From the NCBI RefSeq assembly GCF_009695765.1, contig NZ_VUNI01000008.1:1-64000 (forward strand): a stretch of 64,000 bases of DNA, given 5' to 3'. The stretch is from Roseburia porci (GTDB lineage: Bacteria; Bacillota; Clostridia; Lachnospirales; Lachnospiraceae). The stretch's first letter is position 1. Every line of letters starts with the position of its first letter. The translations under genes and the position numbers were made by a program. Below the pieces are notes generated by a model. The model saw only the letters and a program-made list of their open reading frames with translations. It made no database searches and had not been told where the DNA came from. Positions 25,260 to 34,034 of this stretch are shown piece by piece.

Positions 25260-27830
25260 ATGAGTAAATTTTATGCAAAAACATCAGATGAGATAACGGA
25301 ACTTGAGAAAGCCAATCTGGAACAGGTCAGATCCTATGCGAGTGAATGTATGGTGCTTCTGGAAAACGATGGGACACTTCCACTTTCCGAAGAGAAAAAG
25401 GAACTTGCTGTTTTCGGAAATGGAGTACGGCATACGGTAAAAGGCGGCACAGGGTCCGGGGAGGTCAATTCCAGAGGGGCTGTTACGATTGAACAGGGAT
25501 TAAAAGACGCAGGGATTACGATTACCACGAAGGACTGGCTGGATCGTTATGACGAGGTGTTAAAAGAGGCTGAGCGTGCATATCGTGAGCAGTTGGAGCG
25601 TATTGCAAAGGAACGTAATATGCCTGTTTTTCAGGCTTCTTTTGAATGCCAGATGGAGAATCCAAAGATTCCGGAGATTACAGAAGAAGATCTGGAAAAA
25701 ACAGATGGTGATACCGCTGTTTATGTGCTTGCGCGCAATTCAGGCGAAGGCACAGACCGGCATTACGAAAAGGGAGATTATCTGCTTAGTGATGAGGAAG
25801 CTGCTGCAATCCATCTTCTCGGTCAGAAATTCAGCCACGTGATCGTACTGTTAAATACCGGTGGAATCATTGATGCTACAGCCATCAAATGTACACCGGG
25901 AATCAGTGCGCTGCTTCTGGTCGGACAAAGCGGAGATGTCGGTGGCTCCGTAGTTGCCGATGTTTTGTATGGAAGAAAAGTTCCATCCGGAAAACTCACG
26001 GATACATGGGCAGTTTCCTATAAGGATTATCCATCTTCGGCAGAGTTCAGTCATAATAACGGCAATGTGGATGATGAATATTACAGGGAAGGCATCTTTG
26101 TTGGATACCGGTATTTCGATACGTTCGGAATTAAGCCGCAGTATTGCTTCGGCTTTGGAAGGTCTTATACGAATTTTTCCATTCAGACGGTTTCTGTGAA
26201 AGCGGATGAAAAACAGGTTATTTTAGACGTTGAAGTTACCAATACCGGTTCTGTTTATTCCGGAAAAGAAGTTGTCCAGGTATATTATTCGGCACCGGAG
26301 GGAATTTTGGAAAAGCCATATCAGGAGCTTGCTGCCTTTGCAAAGACAAGGCTGTTGTCACCGGGAGAAAAGCAGCGGATGGAGATCCGTTTTGCAACGA
26401 CAGATATGGCATCCTATGATACAGAAGAGGCATCCTACAAACTTGAAGAGGGAGAATATCTGCTCCGCGTTGGAAACAGTTCACGCAATACCAGTGTCGC
26501 AGCGGTTCTTTTTCTTCCGCAGACAACGGTTGTACAGAAGCTTCGGAATGCATTTTCAGATGAAGAGCAGTTTGAAGAATTGAGCAAAAAAGATGCAGTC
26601 AGCATCCATTCGGTCAATGAAAGAGATCAGAAGTGGGATGCGGTAAAGATCATGCTTTCTCCGCGTGCATTTGAGACAAGATCGGTTCTTTATCAGACGG
26701 AACGGGTGGAGCTTACCAACCAGCAGCCACAGAAGAAACTTACGCTTGAAGACGTCAGAAAGGGCAAAGCTACTGTGCAGCAGCTTACGGCTCAGCTGAC
26801 CGTGGAAGAGCTTGCAACGCTTTGTGTGGGCAGGTTCGCAAAAGAAAAGGAAGGGAAGGCAACGATCATAGGAACGGCATCGGTGTCAGCACCTGGAGCG
26901 GCCGCGGATACGAATGATTTTCTTTTCAAAACAAGAAAGATTCCGAATCTTATTCTGGCAGATGGACCGGCCGGACTGCGTTTACAGCCACATTTTATCA
27001 CAAACGGCAGAGGGCAGCTTTTAGACGGTGGACAGGGCTTTGGAAAAGAGATGGTACCATTTCCGGAGAAGCTTCCGAAAGGCGCAAAACATTATTATCA
27101 GTATTGCACAGCGATACCGATCGCAACAAATCTGGCACAATCCTGGAATATGCCGCTTATTGAGAAAATGGGTGAGATCGTCGGCAGGGAGATGTCGGAA
27201 TATCATATCGACCTCTGGCTTGCACCGGGAATGAACATTCACAGGAATCCACTGTGCGGACGCAATTTTGAATATTATTCGGAAGATCCGCTGTTAAGCG
27301 GACGTTGCGCTGCTGCGGGTACGAATGGAGTACAAAGTACCGGAAATCATGGAACGACACTGAAGCATTTTGCTGGAAATAATCAGGAAGACAATCGGAT
27401 GTTTTGCAATTCCCATATCAGTGAGCGTGCGCTGCGCGAGATTTATCTGAAAGGATTCGAGATTGCAATCCGTGAATCACAGCCATATGCGCTTATGACA
27501 TCTTACAATTTACTGAATGGAACACATTCAGCGAACAATTATGAGCTGCTTGAGATGTGCGCACGCAATGAGTGGGGATTTTATGGTGTTGTCATGACAG
27601 ACTGGTGTACAACGATGGAGCCTTCGGCGTGGCTTGTGGATAAGATCCAATATCCACAGGCATCGAGTGCAGGTTGTATCGCTGCGGGTAATGATCTGAT
27701 CATGCCTGGATGCCAGAAGGATGTAGATGACATTGTTCAGGCAGTTCAGGAAGGTGATGAGATCACGATTGCAGACCTTCAGTATTGCGTGGTTCATATT
27801 TTACAGTCAATTCTGCGATGCACTGCATAA
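25260..27830 (+). CDS. Circularly permuted GH3 beta-glucosidase-like enzyme
   Basis: An 856-residue cytoplasmic enzyme without a signal peptide. The domain order is reversed relative to standard GH3. The (alpha/beta)6 sandwich domain comes first (ENDGTLPL, FGNG, then LLVGQSGDVGGSVVADVLYG, GKLTDTWA), followed by a fibronectin III-like domain (about 310-430). The TIM-barrel domain is last (LILADGPAGLR, LAPGMNIHRNPLCGRNFEYYSEDP, LKHFAGNNQE) with the nucleophile D781 in GVVMTDWC. Permuted GH3s are known from Ruminococcus and Butyrivibrio. It likely hydrolyses beta-glucosides taken up by the cell. GGAGG precedes the start, 24 nt after ilvN, so it may share the ilv transcript. Confidence 0.93.
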   Translation: MSKFYAKTSDEITELEKANLEQVRSYASECMVLLENDGTLPLSEEKKELAVFGNGVRHTVKGGTGSGEVNSRGAVTIEQGLKDAGITITTKDWLDRYDEVLKEAERAYREQLERIAKERNMPVFQASFECQMENPKIPEITEEDLEKTDGDTAVYVLARNSGEGTDRHYEKGDYLLSDEEAAAIHLLGQKFSHVIVLLNTGGIIDATAIKCTPGISALLLVGQSGDVGGSVVADVLYGRKVPSGKLTDTWAVSYKDYPSSAEFSHNNGNVDDEYYREGIFVGYRYFDTFGIKPQYCFGFGRSYTNFSIQTVSVKADEKQVILDVEVTNTGSVYSGKEVVQVYYSAPEGILEKPYQELAAFAKTRLLSPGEKQRMEIRFATTDMASYDTEEASYKLEEGEYLLRVGNSSRNTSVAAVLFLPQTTVVQKLRNAFSDEEQFEELSKKDAVSIHSVNERDQKWDAVKIMLSPRAFETRSVLYQTERVELTNQQPQKKLTLEDVRKGKATVQQLTAQLTVEELATLCVGRFAKEKEGKATIIGTASVSAPGAAADTNDFLFKTRKIPNLILADGPAGLRLQPHFITNGRGQLLDGGQGFGKEMVPFPEKLPKGAKHYYQYCTAIPIATNLAQSWNMPLIEKMGEIVGREMSEYHIDLWLAPGMNIHRNPLCGRNFEYYSEDPLLSGRCAAAGTNGVQSTGNHGTTLKHFAGNNQEDNRMFCNSHISERALREIYLKGFEIAIRESQPYALMTSYNLLNGTHSANNYELLEMCARNEWGFYGVVMTDWCTTMEPSAWLVDKIQYPQASSAGCIAAGNDLIMPGCQKDVDDIVQAVQEGDEITIADLQYCVVHILQSILRCTA

Positions 27831-27833
27831 ATG

Positions 27834-27853
27834 AAAGCAGAAGCCTGCTTTTG
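27834..27853 (+). terminator. Weak terminator after the GH3 gene
   Basis: AAAGCAG, loop AAGC, CTGCTTT, then TGC. It is a short perfect stem with few Ts. Confidence 0.45.
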
Positions 27854-27866
27854 CATGTGTCCGGAA

Positions 27867-27895
27867 TTGACAAGCTGTCAAAAATGATATAATAT
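27867..27895 (+). promoter_or_regulatory. tcdA promoter with a palindrome over the -35
   Basis: TTGACA (27867-27872) is followed by TATAAT 15 bp later or TAATAT 17 bp later. The -35 is one arm of the palindrome TTGACA-AGC-TGTCAA, which could be a protein-binding site. Confidence 0.55.
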
Positions 27896-27926
27896 AAAAC
27901 CCACAAGAATAGTAGGAGATAAAGAG

Positions 27927-28679
27927 ATGCTTACACAATTTTCAAGAACAGAATTATTACTTGGAAAAGAGGCAATGACGAAGCTGGAGAAATCCAGAGT
28001 TGCAGTATTCGGAGTGGGTGGAGTCGGCGGTTATGTCTGTGAGGCACTTGTCCGCAGTGGAGTTGGTGCCCTTGATCTGATTGACGATGACAAGGTCTGT
28101 CTGACAAATTTAAACAGACAGATTATCGCTACAAGAAAAACCGTTGGACAGTATAAGGCAGACGTGATGCGTGACCGTATTCTGGAGATCAATCCGAATG
28201 CAGATGTGCGTATTCACAAATGCTTTTTTCTTCCGGAGAATCAGGACGATTTTCCTTTTGAAGAGTACGATTATATCGTGGATGCCGTTGATACTGTGAC
28301 AGCGAAGATTGCGCTTGTCATGAAGGCAAAAGAACTTGACATTCCAATCATCAGCAGTATGGGAGCCGGCAATAAATTAGATGCCAGCCAGTTCCGGGTG
28401 GCAGACATTTACAAAACAAAGGTCTGTCCGTTAGCCAAGGTGATGCGGAGAGAACTGAAAAAACGTGGTGTGAAGAAGTTAAAGGTTGTCTATTCCGAAG
28501 AGAAACCGATAAGACCGATCGAGGATATGGCAATCAGCTGCAGAACAAACTGTATCTGCCCGCCGGGAGCAGCACATAAATGTACGGAACGACGTGACAT
28601 TCCGGGAAGTGTGGCATTTGTTCCTTCGGTTGCAGGACTGATCATTGCAGGAGAAGTTGTAAAAGATCTGATTAAATAG
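27927..28679 (+). CDS. tcdA: tRNA threonylcarbamoyladenosine dehydratase
   Basis: A 250-residue ThiF/E1-like enzyme. The N-terminal Rossmann motif VFGVGGVGGYVCEALVRSG binds ATP, and DDDKVCLTNLNRQ is the E1-type adenylation motif. The DAVDTV segment and a late CxC/Cys cluster (SCRTNCICPPG) match TcdA/CsdL rather than ThiF or MoeB. It cyclises t6A37 in tRNA to ct6A in an ATP-dependent step. It stands alone with its own promoter and a strong terminator. Confidence 0.88.
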   Translation: MLTQFSRTELLLGKEAMTKLEKSRVAVFGVGGVGGYVCEALVRSGVGALDLIDDDKVCLTNLNRQIIATRKTVGQYKADVMRDRILEINPNADVRIHKCFFLPENQDDFPFEEYDYIVDAVDTVTAKIALVMKAKELDIPIISSMGAGNKLDASQFRVADIYKTKVCPLAKVMRRELKKRGVKKLKVVYSEEKPIRPIEDMAISCRTNCICPPGAAHKCTERRDIPGSVAFVPSVAGLIIAGEVVKDLIK

Positions 28680-28684
28680 TATGA

Positions 28685-28733
28685 AAAAGACCTAGATATT
28701 TTGGATGAATTAATCCAAATATCCAGGTCTTTT
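28685..28733 (+). terminator. Terminator after tcdA
   Basis: A long near-perfect stem: AAAAGACCT pairs with AGGTCTTTT, continued inside by GATATT and TTGGAT with ATCCAA and ATATC. The loop is GAATTA and a T-run is included in the right arm. Confidence 0.93.
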
Positions 28734-28742
28734 CTTATAGAA

Positions 28743-29052
28743 ATTAGGGTGTCAAAAGGTCGCTTTTAATTTTGAAATTAGCAAATTGCACAAAGCAGTG
28801 CCTATTATGTTCCATTGTTCGAAAATAAGAAAATCTAAGTTTACCTGATTTGTATTTTACAAAAGTGACGTGTACGTCTTAAACGCACCATCCATGGTGC
28901 GTTAAGACTTTGGCTGCCGTCCATGGCAGCCAAACACTAGACACACACAGGCAAACTAAGATTTTCTAATTTTCTTCCAAGTCACAAAATCAGGCGCTGT
29001 TTTGTGCAATTTGCCAGCCACTAAGCCAAAAGCGACATTTTGACACCCTAAT
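28743..29052. mobile_element. MITE-like 310-bp element with nested inverted repeats
   Basis: The ends are inverted copies: about 25 bp starting ATTAGGGTGTCAAAA with one mismatch. Inward, further arms pair: CAAATTGCACAAA on the left with TTTGTGCAATTTG on the right, and AGAAAATCTAAGTTT with AAACTAAGATTTTCT. Two complete palindromes occupy the centre, around CGCACCAT..ATGGTGCG and TTGGCTGCC..TGGCAGCCAA. There is no coding frame. The whole element could fold into one long cruciform. It lies between the tcdA terminator and the end of a flavin reductase gene. No clear target duplication is visible. Partial relatives occur at 44376-44423 and 45542-45558. Confidence 0.75.
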
Positions 29053-29067
29053 CCTGTATAAATATGA

Positions 29068-29577
29068 TTAACGGGCCATGACTTCGATGATTTCACCTAC
29101 GTACATCTCATGCATGTCATGATCTGCGTACCAGCGTTCCATGATCTGTGGATCAAGGAATGTATCCTCTGTGATCGGGATACGGGCCATTTTACGGCAG
29201 AGCATAACAAGGTTTGCCTCATCCGGGTACGGAATACTGTGACGGAATTCCGGTGTGAGTCCTGCATTCGCCCATTTGTCATTGTCGGTTCTTCCAGAAT
29301 GTGCTCCGCAATACTGAAGAGAAGCACGATGTTCCTCGGAAAGGAAAGACAGAGAGAAGAATTCTCCGTTATCGATGAATTCCTTGGTGTATCTGGAATC
29401 ACGGATGAAAATGTATACCACATTTTTGCCCCAGAGAACGCCGACACCACCCCAGCTTACCGTCATGGTGTTGCATTTGTTTTTGTCACCGGCTGTGACA
29501 AGTGCCCATTCTTTACCGATCTTGGTAAATGGATTCATATCGAATTGTTCAATTGGAAAAGTTTGAAATGCATGCAT
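29068..29577 (-). CDS. Flavin reductase-like FMN-binding protein
   Basis: A 169-residue protein with the flavin-reductase split-barrel layout. It starts near FTKIGKEWALVTAG, followed by CNTMTVSWGGVGVLWGK, where the family has the N-T-M-T-xSWG FMN-binding segment. VYIFIRDSRYTKEFID and EFFSLSFL follow. The C-terminal half contains KMARIPITEDTF and ends in a GEI strand (MYVGEIIEVM). It probably binds FMN and reduces flavin or a small substrate. GAGG precedes the start. It is a monocistronic gene ending next to the MITE-like element. The physiological substrate is unknown. Confidence 0.8.
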   Translation of the reverse strand: MHAFQTFPIEQFDMNPFTKIGKEWALVTAGDKNKCNTMTVSWGGVGVLWGKNVVYIFIRDSRYTKEFIDNGEFFSLSFLSEEHRASLQYCGAHSGRTDNDKWANAGLTPEFRHSIPYPDEANLVMLCRKMARIPITEDTFLDPQIMERWYADHDMHEMYVGEIIEVMAR

Positions 29578-29729
29578 AGAATTACCTCTTTTTCAATTTA
29601 TTTTCGTAACTGTGAAGATGTTGAACAGCTACTTATCCTTATATATGTATTATAGCAAATTGCCGGCATAATGTAACCCCCTGTATGACAGAAGCATATC
29701 ATAAAAAGAATGACAAAAAAGGTAAGTAT

Positions 29730-30989
29730 ATGAAAAATCTGCATTATTTACAACAGGAGGCCGTAGATAAAGGAAAACTGCGGGTGAATGTAACAACAAG
29801 TCAGAGTATTCCGATTGCAGATGCAAAGATTACTTTGACATACACAGGGAATCCTTCACAGATCCTAGAGGAGGTGAATACAGATGCATCGGGAAACTCA
29901 CAGGTCTTTACACTGGATACTCCGCCCCTTGAGTATTCTATGGAACCGGCCAGGCAGCAGCCATACGCAGAATACACCATTAATGTCAGCGCTAGCGGAT
30001 ATCGACCGATTAACATATCTGCTATCGATGTGCTGCCGGAAGAAACGGCGCTGCAGAGCGTGCAGCTCGAAGAGGAAGACGCACCGGGGAATCCGATAGA
30101 TAATATTGTAATTCCGGCACATACGTTGTATGGAGATTATCCACCGAAAATCCCGGAATCAGAAGTGAAACCGGTAACAGAGACCGGAGAGATCGTATTG
30201 AGCCGTGTTGTTATTCCGGAATATGTAGTAGTCCATGATGGTGTGCCAACAGATCCGACTGCCAACAACTATTATGTGCGTTACCGTGATTACATTAAAA
30301 ATGTTGCATCCAGTGAAATTTATGCAACATGGCCGGATGCAACACTTCGTGCCAATATTCTGGCAATTATGTCTTTTACCATGAACCGCGTGTATACGGA
30401 GTGGTATCGGGGCAAAGGATATGACTTTACGATTACATCGTCGACTGCATTCGATCATAAATTTGTGTATGGAAGAAATGTTTTTGAAAATATTTCCCGT
30501 GTCGTAGATGAGCTTTTTGAAAATTATCTTTCGCGTCCAAATGTTACACAGCCAATTCTTACGCAGTATTGTGACGGTCAGAAGGTGACGTGTCCGGAGT
30601 GGATGACACAGTGGGGCAGCAAGTATCTGGGCGATCAAAATTACTCAGCAATCGAGATTTTAAGAGAGTTTTATGGAAATGATATGTATATCAATACGGC
30701 AGAAGCAATTTCAGGAATTCCTGCATCCTGGCCGGGATATAATCTTGGAATTGGTGCAACCGGAGCCAAAGTAAGACAGATGCAGGAGCAGTTACAGCGG
30801 ATTGCACTGAGTTATCCGGCAATTCCGGAAATCACGCCGGATGGAATCTATGGAGAGCAGACGAGAAGAGCCGTAGAAGCATTTCAGTCGGTATTTGGTC
30901 TCCCGGTTACCGGAATTGTTGATTATAGAACCTGGTATCAGATTTCAGCAATCTATGTAGCCGTTACAAGGATAGCAGAGCTTGTGTAG
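29730..30989 (+). CDS. SleC-type spore cortex-lytic enzyme homologue with peptidoglycan-binding domain
   Basis: A 419-residue protein. The start at MKNLHYLQQE follows AAAGG; an upstream ATG at 29685 is unlikely. The N-terminal part has beta-rich segments resembling SleC pro and N domains. The central region (WPDATLRANILAIMSFTMNRVYTEWYRG, then YDFTITSSTAFDHKFVYGR and QYCDGQKVTCPEWMTQWGS) is characteristic of SleC, which degrades spore cortex. It ends in a PG_binding_1 domain (about 345-415, with LGIGATGAKVRQMQEQL and DGIYGEQTRRAVEAFQ). No signal peptide is seen. Its presence suggests a spore-forming host or a former one. Activity on cortex is inferred from the family. Confidence 0.85.
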   Translation: MKNLHYLQQEAVDKGKLRVNVTTSQSIPIADAKITLTYTGNPSQILEEVNTDASGNSQVFTLDTPPLEYSMEPARQQPYAEYTINVSASGYRPINISAIDVLPEETALQSVQLEEEDAPGNPIDNIVIPAHTLYGDYPPKIPESEVKPVTETGEIVLSRVVIPEYVVVHDGVPTDPTANNYYVRYRDYIKNVASSEIYATWPDATLRANILAIMSFTMNRVYTEWYRGKGYDFTITSSTAFDHKFVYGRNVFENISRVVDELFENYLSRPNVTQPILTQYCDGQKVTCPEWMTQWGSKYLGDQNYSAIEILREFYGNDMYINTAEAISGIPASWPGYNLGIGATGAKVRQMQEQLQRIALSYPAIPEITPDGIYGEQTRRAVEAFQSVFGLPVTGIVDYRTWYQISAIYVAVTRIAELV

Positions 30990-31019
30990 GTGACAACCCT
31001 GCACGAAACATGGTATAAT
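30990..31019 (+). promoter_or_regulatory. Promoter of the long truA leader
   Basis: GTGACA (30990-30995), an 18-bp spacer and TATAAT (31014-31019), starting directly at the stop codon of the SleC homologue. A transcript would begin near 31026. Confidence 0.65.
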
Positions 31020-31025
31020 GACGTA

Positions 31026-31481
31026 AGCAACGAGCAAACGCTTGCGTTTGCGAGCATGCACTGGGGAGTTTGTTTAGATGCATGTGAACGCGCCCGCGAG
31101 CACGAAAACCAGAAGGGGGTTCGTGCTTTTGCCGGAGCGGAGTTCGTTGGCCATTGTTTTCTCCGTAAACGGAGAAAAATGAGTCATTACACCGAAAAAT
31201 TTACATTTTTCATCACAGGAAATGCCGGATTCTCCGTAGAGAAAAGAAAATTATCGATTACACCGCCAATCTACGAAGAAATGATGGTGTAATCAAAAAG
31301 AAATGCTCATTTACGGAGAAAACGCTATGCATACTACGCAGCATAGGAATGTAATTAGGCGTAAATGAAAGAAATACCGCGATTACGGAGAAAATCCATG
31401 GCATATGCCATGCATTTCGCAAATGCGAACTAGTACGGCAAAAAATATATAAAAAAGTATACGAAACATAAGGATAACACC
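31026..31481 (+). other. Palindrome-dense non-coding leader upstream of truA
   Basis: About 455 nt without a convincing gene, holding many perfect inverted repeats. They include GCAAACG-CTTG-CGTTTGC (31034-31051), AGCACGAA/TTCGTGCT (31099-31127) followed by TTT, TTTTCTCCGT-AA-ACGGAGAAAA (31157-31178), GAAAAAT-TTAC-ATTTTTC (31194-31211), GATTACACC/GGTGTAATC (31256-31294), CATGGCATATGCCATG (31397-31412) and GCATTT-CGC-AAATGC (31412-31426). TTACGGAGAAAA recurs at 31311 and 31383. An open frame at 30990-31292 lacks a ribosome site and overlaps the promoter. It could be a structured leader, a small RNA locus or decayed repeats. Confidence 0.6.
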
Positions 31482-32231
31482 ATGAAAAATTATACAATCA
31501 CGGTTCAATATGATGGAACCAGGTACAAAGGCTGGCAGGTACAAAAATCAACAGACCAGACAATTCAGGGAAAACTTCAGAATGTGTTGCAGACACTTGC
31601 AGGACATCCGGTGGAAGTGATCGGATCTGGAAGAACGGATGCAGGTGTGCATGCAAGAGGACAGGTGGCAAATTTTCATCTGGATGAACATTTTTCCATG
31701 GATGAGATTTTTCAGTGGCTGAACCGGTATCTTCCGGAAGATATTGCAGTAATTGCTATTGAAGAGGTGGACGAGCGCTTCCATGCAAGATATCATGCCG
31801 TGGAGAAAACCTATCAGTACCGGATTCATACAGGAATCGTGCCCAATGTATTTGAACGGCGCGAATTATATGACTATAAGCAGCCATTAGACATAGAAAA
31901 AATGAAAAAGGCAGCAGAGCTTTTATGCGGAACGCATGATTATACGTCATTTTGTGGTAACCGCAAATTTAAAAAGTCGGCCGTGCGTACCGTGTATCGC
32001 ATTGATGTGGAGAAGAAAGGGGACGAAATACGTCTTACTTATTCCGGGGATGGATTTTTGCAGAACATGATACGGATTCTGACGGGAACACTGATCGAGG
32101 TTGGAAATGGAAGCCGCGAGCTGGAAGAAATGACAGAAATATTAGAAGCAAAAGACCGGGCAAGAGCCGGATATACAGCTCCTCCACAGGGGCTTACGTT
32201 ATTACATGTGACTTATGAGAAAGACTGGTAG
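31482..32231 (+). CDS. truA: tRNA pseudouridine synthase A
   Basis: A 249-residue enzyme that forms pseudouridine at tRNA positions 38-40. The catalytic aspartate is D53 in GSGRTDAGVHARGQVA, preceded by the conserved start TVQYDGTRYKGWQ. HARYHAVEKTYQY and DFTSFC-like (YTSFCGNRKFKKSAVRTV) segments are also present, and the C-terminus has DGFLQNMIRILTGTL. AAGGA precedes the ATG. recJ follows after 6 nt. A long palindromic leader precedes it. Confidence 0.95.
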   Translation: MKNYTITVQYDGTRYKGWQVQKSTDQTIQGKLQNVLQTLAGHPVEVIGSGRTDAGVHARGQVANFHLDEHFSMDEIFQWLNRYLPEDIAVIAIEEVDERFHARYHAVEKTYQYRIHTGIVPNVFERRELYDYKQPLDIEKMKKAAELLCGTHDYTSFCGNRKFKKSAVRTVYRIDVEKKGDEIRLTYSGDGFLQNMIRILTGTLIEVGNGSRELEEMTEILEAKDRARAGYTAPPQGLTLLHVTYEKDW

Positions 32232-32237
32232 CAGGCA

Positions 32238-33998
32238 ATGGAACAGTGGTTTTTAACAAATAAAAAAGCGGATTTTAAAGGGATTGGGGAACGCTTTCAT
32301 ATTGATCAGGTGACCGCCCGGATTATTCGAAACCGTGACATTATTGAAGATGCGGATATCCGGAAGTTTTTAAGTGGAACGGTGGAAGATTGTTATGATC
32401 CGCTTTCTATGAAAGACATGGATCTTCTGACCGACATTTTATGTGTGAAGATTGCTGAGAATGCCGCAATCCGCGTGATCGGTGATTATGATATCGATGG
32501 CGTGATGTCATCTTACATACTTGTTACAGCTTTGCGCAGGTGTGGGGCCAATGTCAGTGTGCAGATACCGGATCGCATGAAAGACGGATATGGATTAAAC
32601 CGGAATCTGATCGATGAAGCAGAGCAGGCTGGTGTTGATACGATACTTACCTGCGACAATGGAATTGCAGCGATTGAGGAGATTGCATATGCAAAACAGT
32701 TCGGCATGACGGTGCTTGTGACAGATCATCATGAGATCCCTTATACGGAGATAAATGGTGTCCGGGAGTATTTAACAAGTGAAGCCGATGCGATTGTCAA
32801 CCCGCATCAGAAAGAGTGTCCGTACCCGTATAAAGAGTTATGTGGAGCAGCAGTTGCATGGAAAATGGTATGCGTACTGTATCAGAAACTCGGTATTCCG
32901 GAAAAGGAAAGTCTCGATTTCCTGGAGAATGTTGCTTTTGCAACAGTGGGCGATGTTATGGAGCTTACGGATGAGAACCGGATTCTGGTTCGCGAAGGAC
33001 TAAAACGGATCCATCATACGAAAAACGTCGGAATGCGGGCATTGATCGCACAGTGTGGGCTTGAGCCGGAGGAAATCGAGGTATATCATTTTGGCTTTGT
33101 GATTGGTCCATGCATCAATGCAAGCGGAAGACTGGATACGGCAAAAAGAGCATTAAGCCTTTTACTGGAGACGGATGAAAAAAAGGCAGTCCAGACAGCA
33201 AATGAGCTTGTCGTTTTAAATGCAGAGCGCAAGGACATGACAGCAGAAGGGGTAGAAAACGCACGGAAGATTTGCGAAGAAGAAGGATACAGCAAAGATA
33301 AAGTGATTGTTCTGTATCTTCCGGAGGTTCATGAGAGTATTGCAGGAATTATTGCCGGACGTATCCGGGAAGCCTATTATCGCCCGGTATTTGTTCTCAC
33401 AAAGAGTGAGGAGGGGGTAAAAGGTTCTGGACGATCGATCGAAGGGTATTCGATGTACGAAGAAATGTGTAAATGCAGTGAACTTTTTACCAGGTTTGGA
33501 GGTCATCCGATGGCAGCCGGGCTATCAATGAATGAGTCTGATGTTGATGTTTTCCGGAAACGAATCAATGAACTGGCAGAACTTCCTGAGGAAGACCTGA
33601 TTCCGAAAGTGAAAATTGATGTGCCAATGCCAATGGATTATGTTACAAAGGATCTGGTACGTGAATTTTCATTATTACAGCCGTTTGGAAAAGGGAATCC
33701 GAAGCCCGTATTTGCTGACCGGAATGTCAGAATTTCACGGATGTGGACGGTTGGAAAAACACGTAAGATCTGGAAAATGACACTGATTACCCAGAGCGGA
33801 AGGCCGGTTCCCGGAATTTATTTTGGAGATCCGGATCAGTTTATGGATGATATCAGTAACCGGTTTGGAGCAGATGAACTGGACGCGTCTATGCATGGGA
33901 GAAGCAATGCAATTACGTTGTCGATTGTGTATTTTCCCAAGATCAATTCCTATCGTGGAGAGGAAAGTCTGCAGTTTGAAATACAATATTACCAATAA
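32238..33998 (+). CDS. recJ: Single-stranded-DNA-specific exonuclease RecJ
   Basis: A 586-residue DHH-family 5'-3' exonuclease for recombination and repair. Metal-ligand motifs are GDYDIDGVM (D83, D85, D87), CDNGIAA and the DHH motif VTDHHE. GRLDTAKRAL and the DHHA1 domain motif KGSGRSIEGYSMYEEM plus FGGHPMAAGLSM follow, with an OB-like C-terminal domain. It starts 6 nt after truA. A coupled MCP-like gene follows after 36 nt. Confidence 0.93.
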   Translation: MEQWFLTNKKADFKGIGERFHIDQVTARIIRNRDIIEDADIRKFLSGTVEDCYDPLSMKDMDLLTDILCVKIAENAAIRVIGDYDIDGVMSSYILVTALRRCGANVSVQIPDRMKDGYGLNRNLIDEAEQAGVDTILTCDNGIAAIEEIAYAKQFGMTVLVTDHHEIPYTEINGVREYLTSEADAIVNPHQKECPYPYKELCGAAVAWKMVCVLYQKLGIPEKESLDFLENVAFATVGDVMELTDENRILVREGLKRIHHTKNVGMRALIAQCGLEPEEIEVYHFGFVIGPCINASGRLDTAKRALSLLLETDEKKAVQTANELVVLNAERKDMTAEGVENARKICEEEGYSKDKVIVLYLPEVHESIAGIIAGRIREAYYRPVFVLTKSEEGVKGSGRSIEGYSMYEEMCKCSELFTRFGGHPMAAGLSMNESDVDVFRKRINELAELPEEDLIPKVKIDVPMPMDYVTKDLVREFSLLQPFGKGNPKPVFADRNVRISRMWTVGKTRKIWKMTLITQSGRPVPGIYFGDPDQFMDDISNRFGADELDASMHGRSNAITLSIVYFPKINSYRGEESLQFEIQYYQ

Positions 33999-34034
33999 GA
34001 TTGAGTGAAAATAGATGATACAGGAGGTAGAAAT

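Noticed and set aside
30990-31292. A 100-codon frame after the SleC homologue
   Set aside because: It would start at a GTG directly on the preceding stop, overlaps a promoter, has no ribosome site and runs through perfect palindromes. Non-coding structure is more likely.
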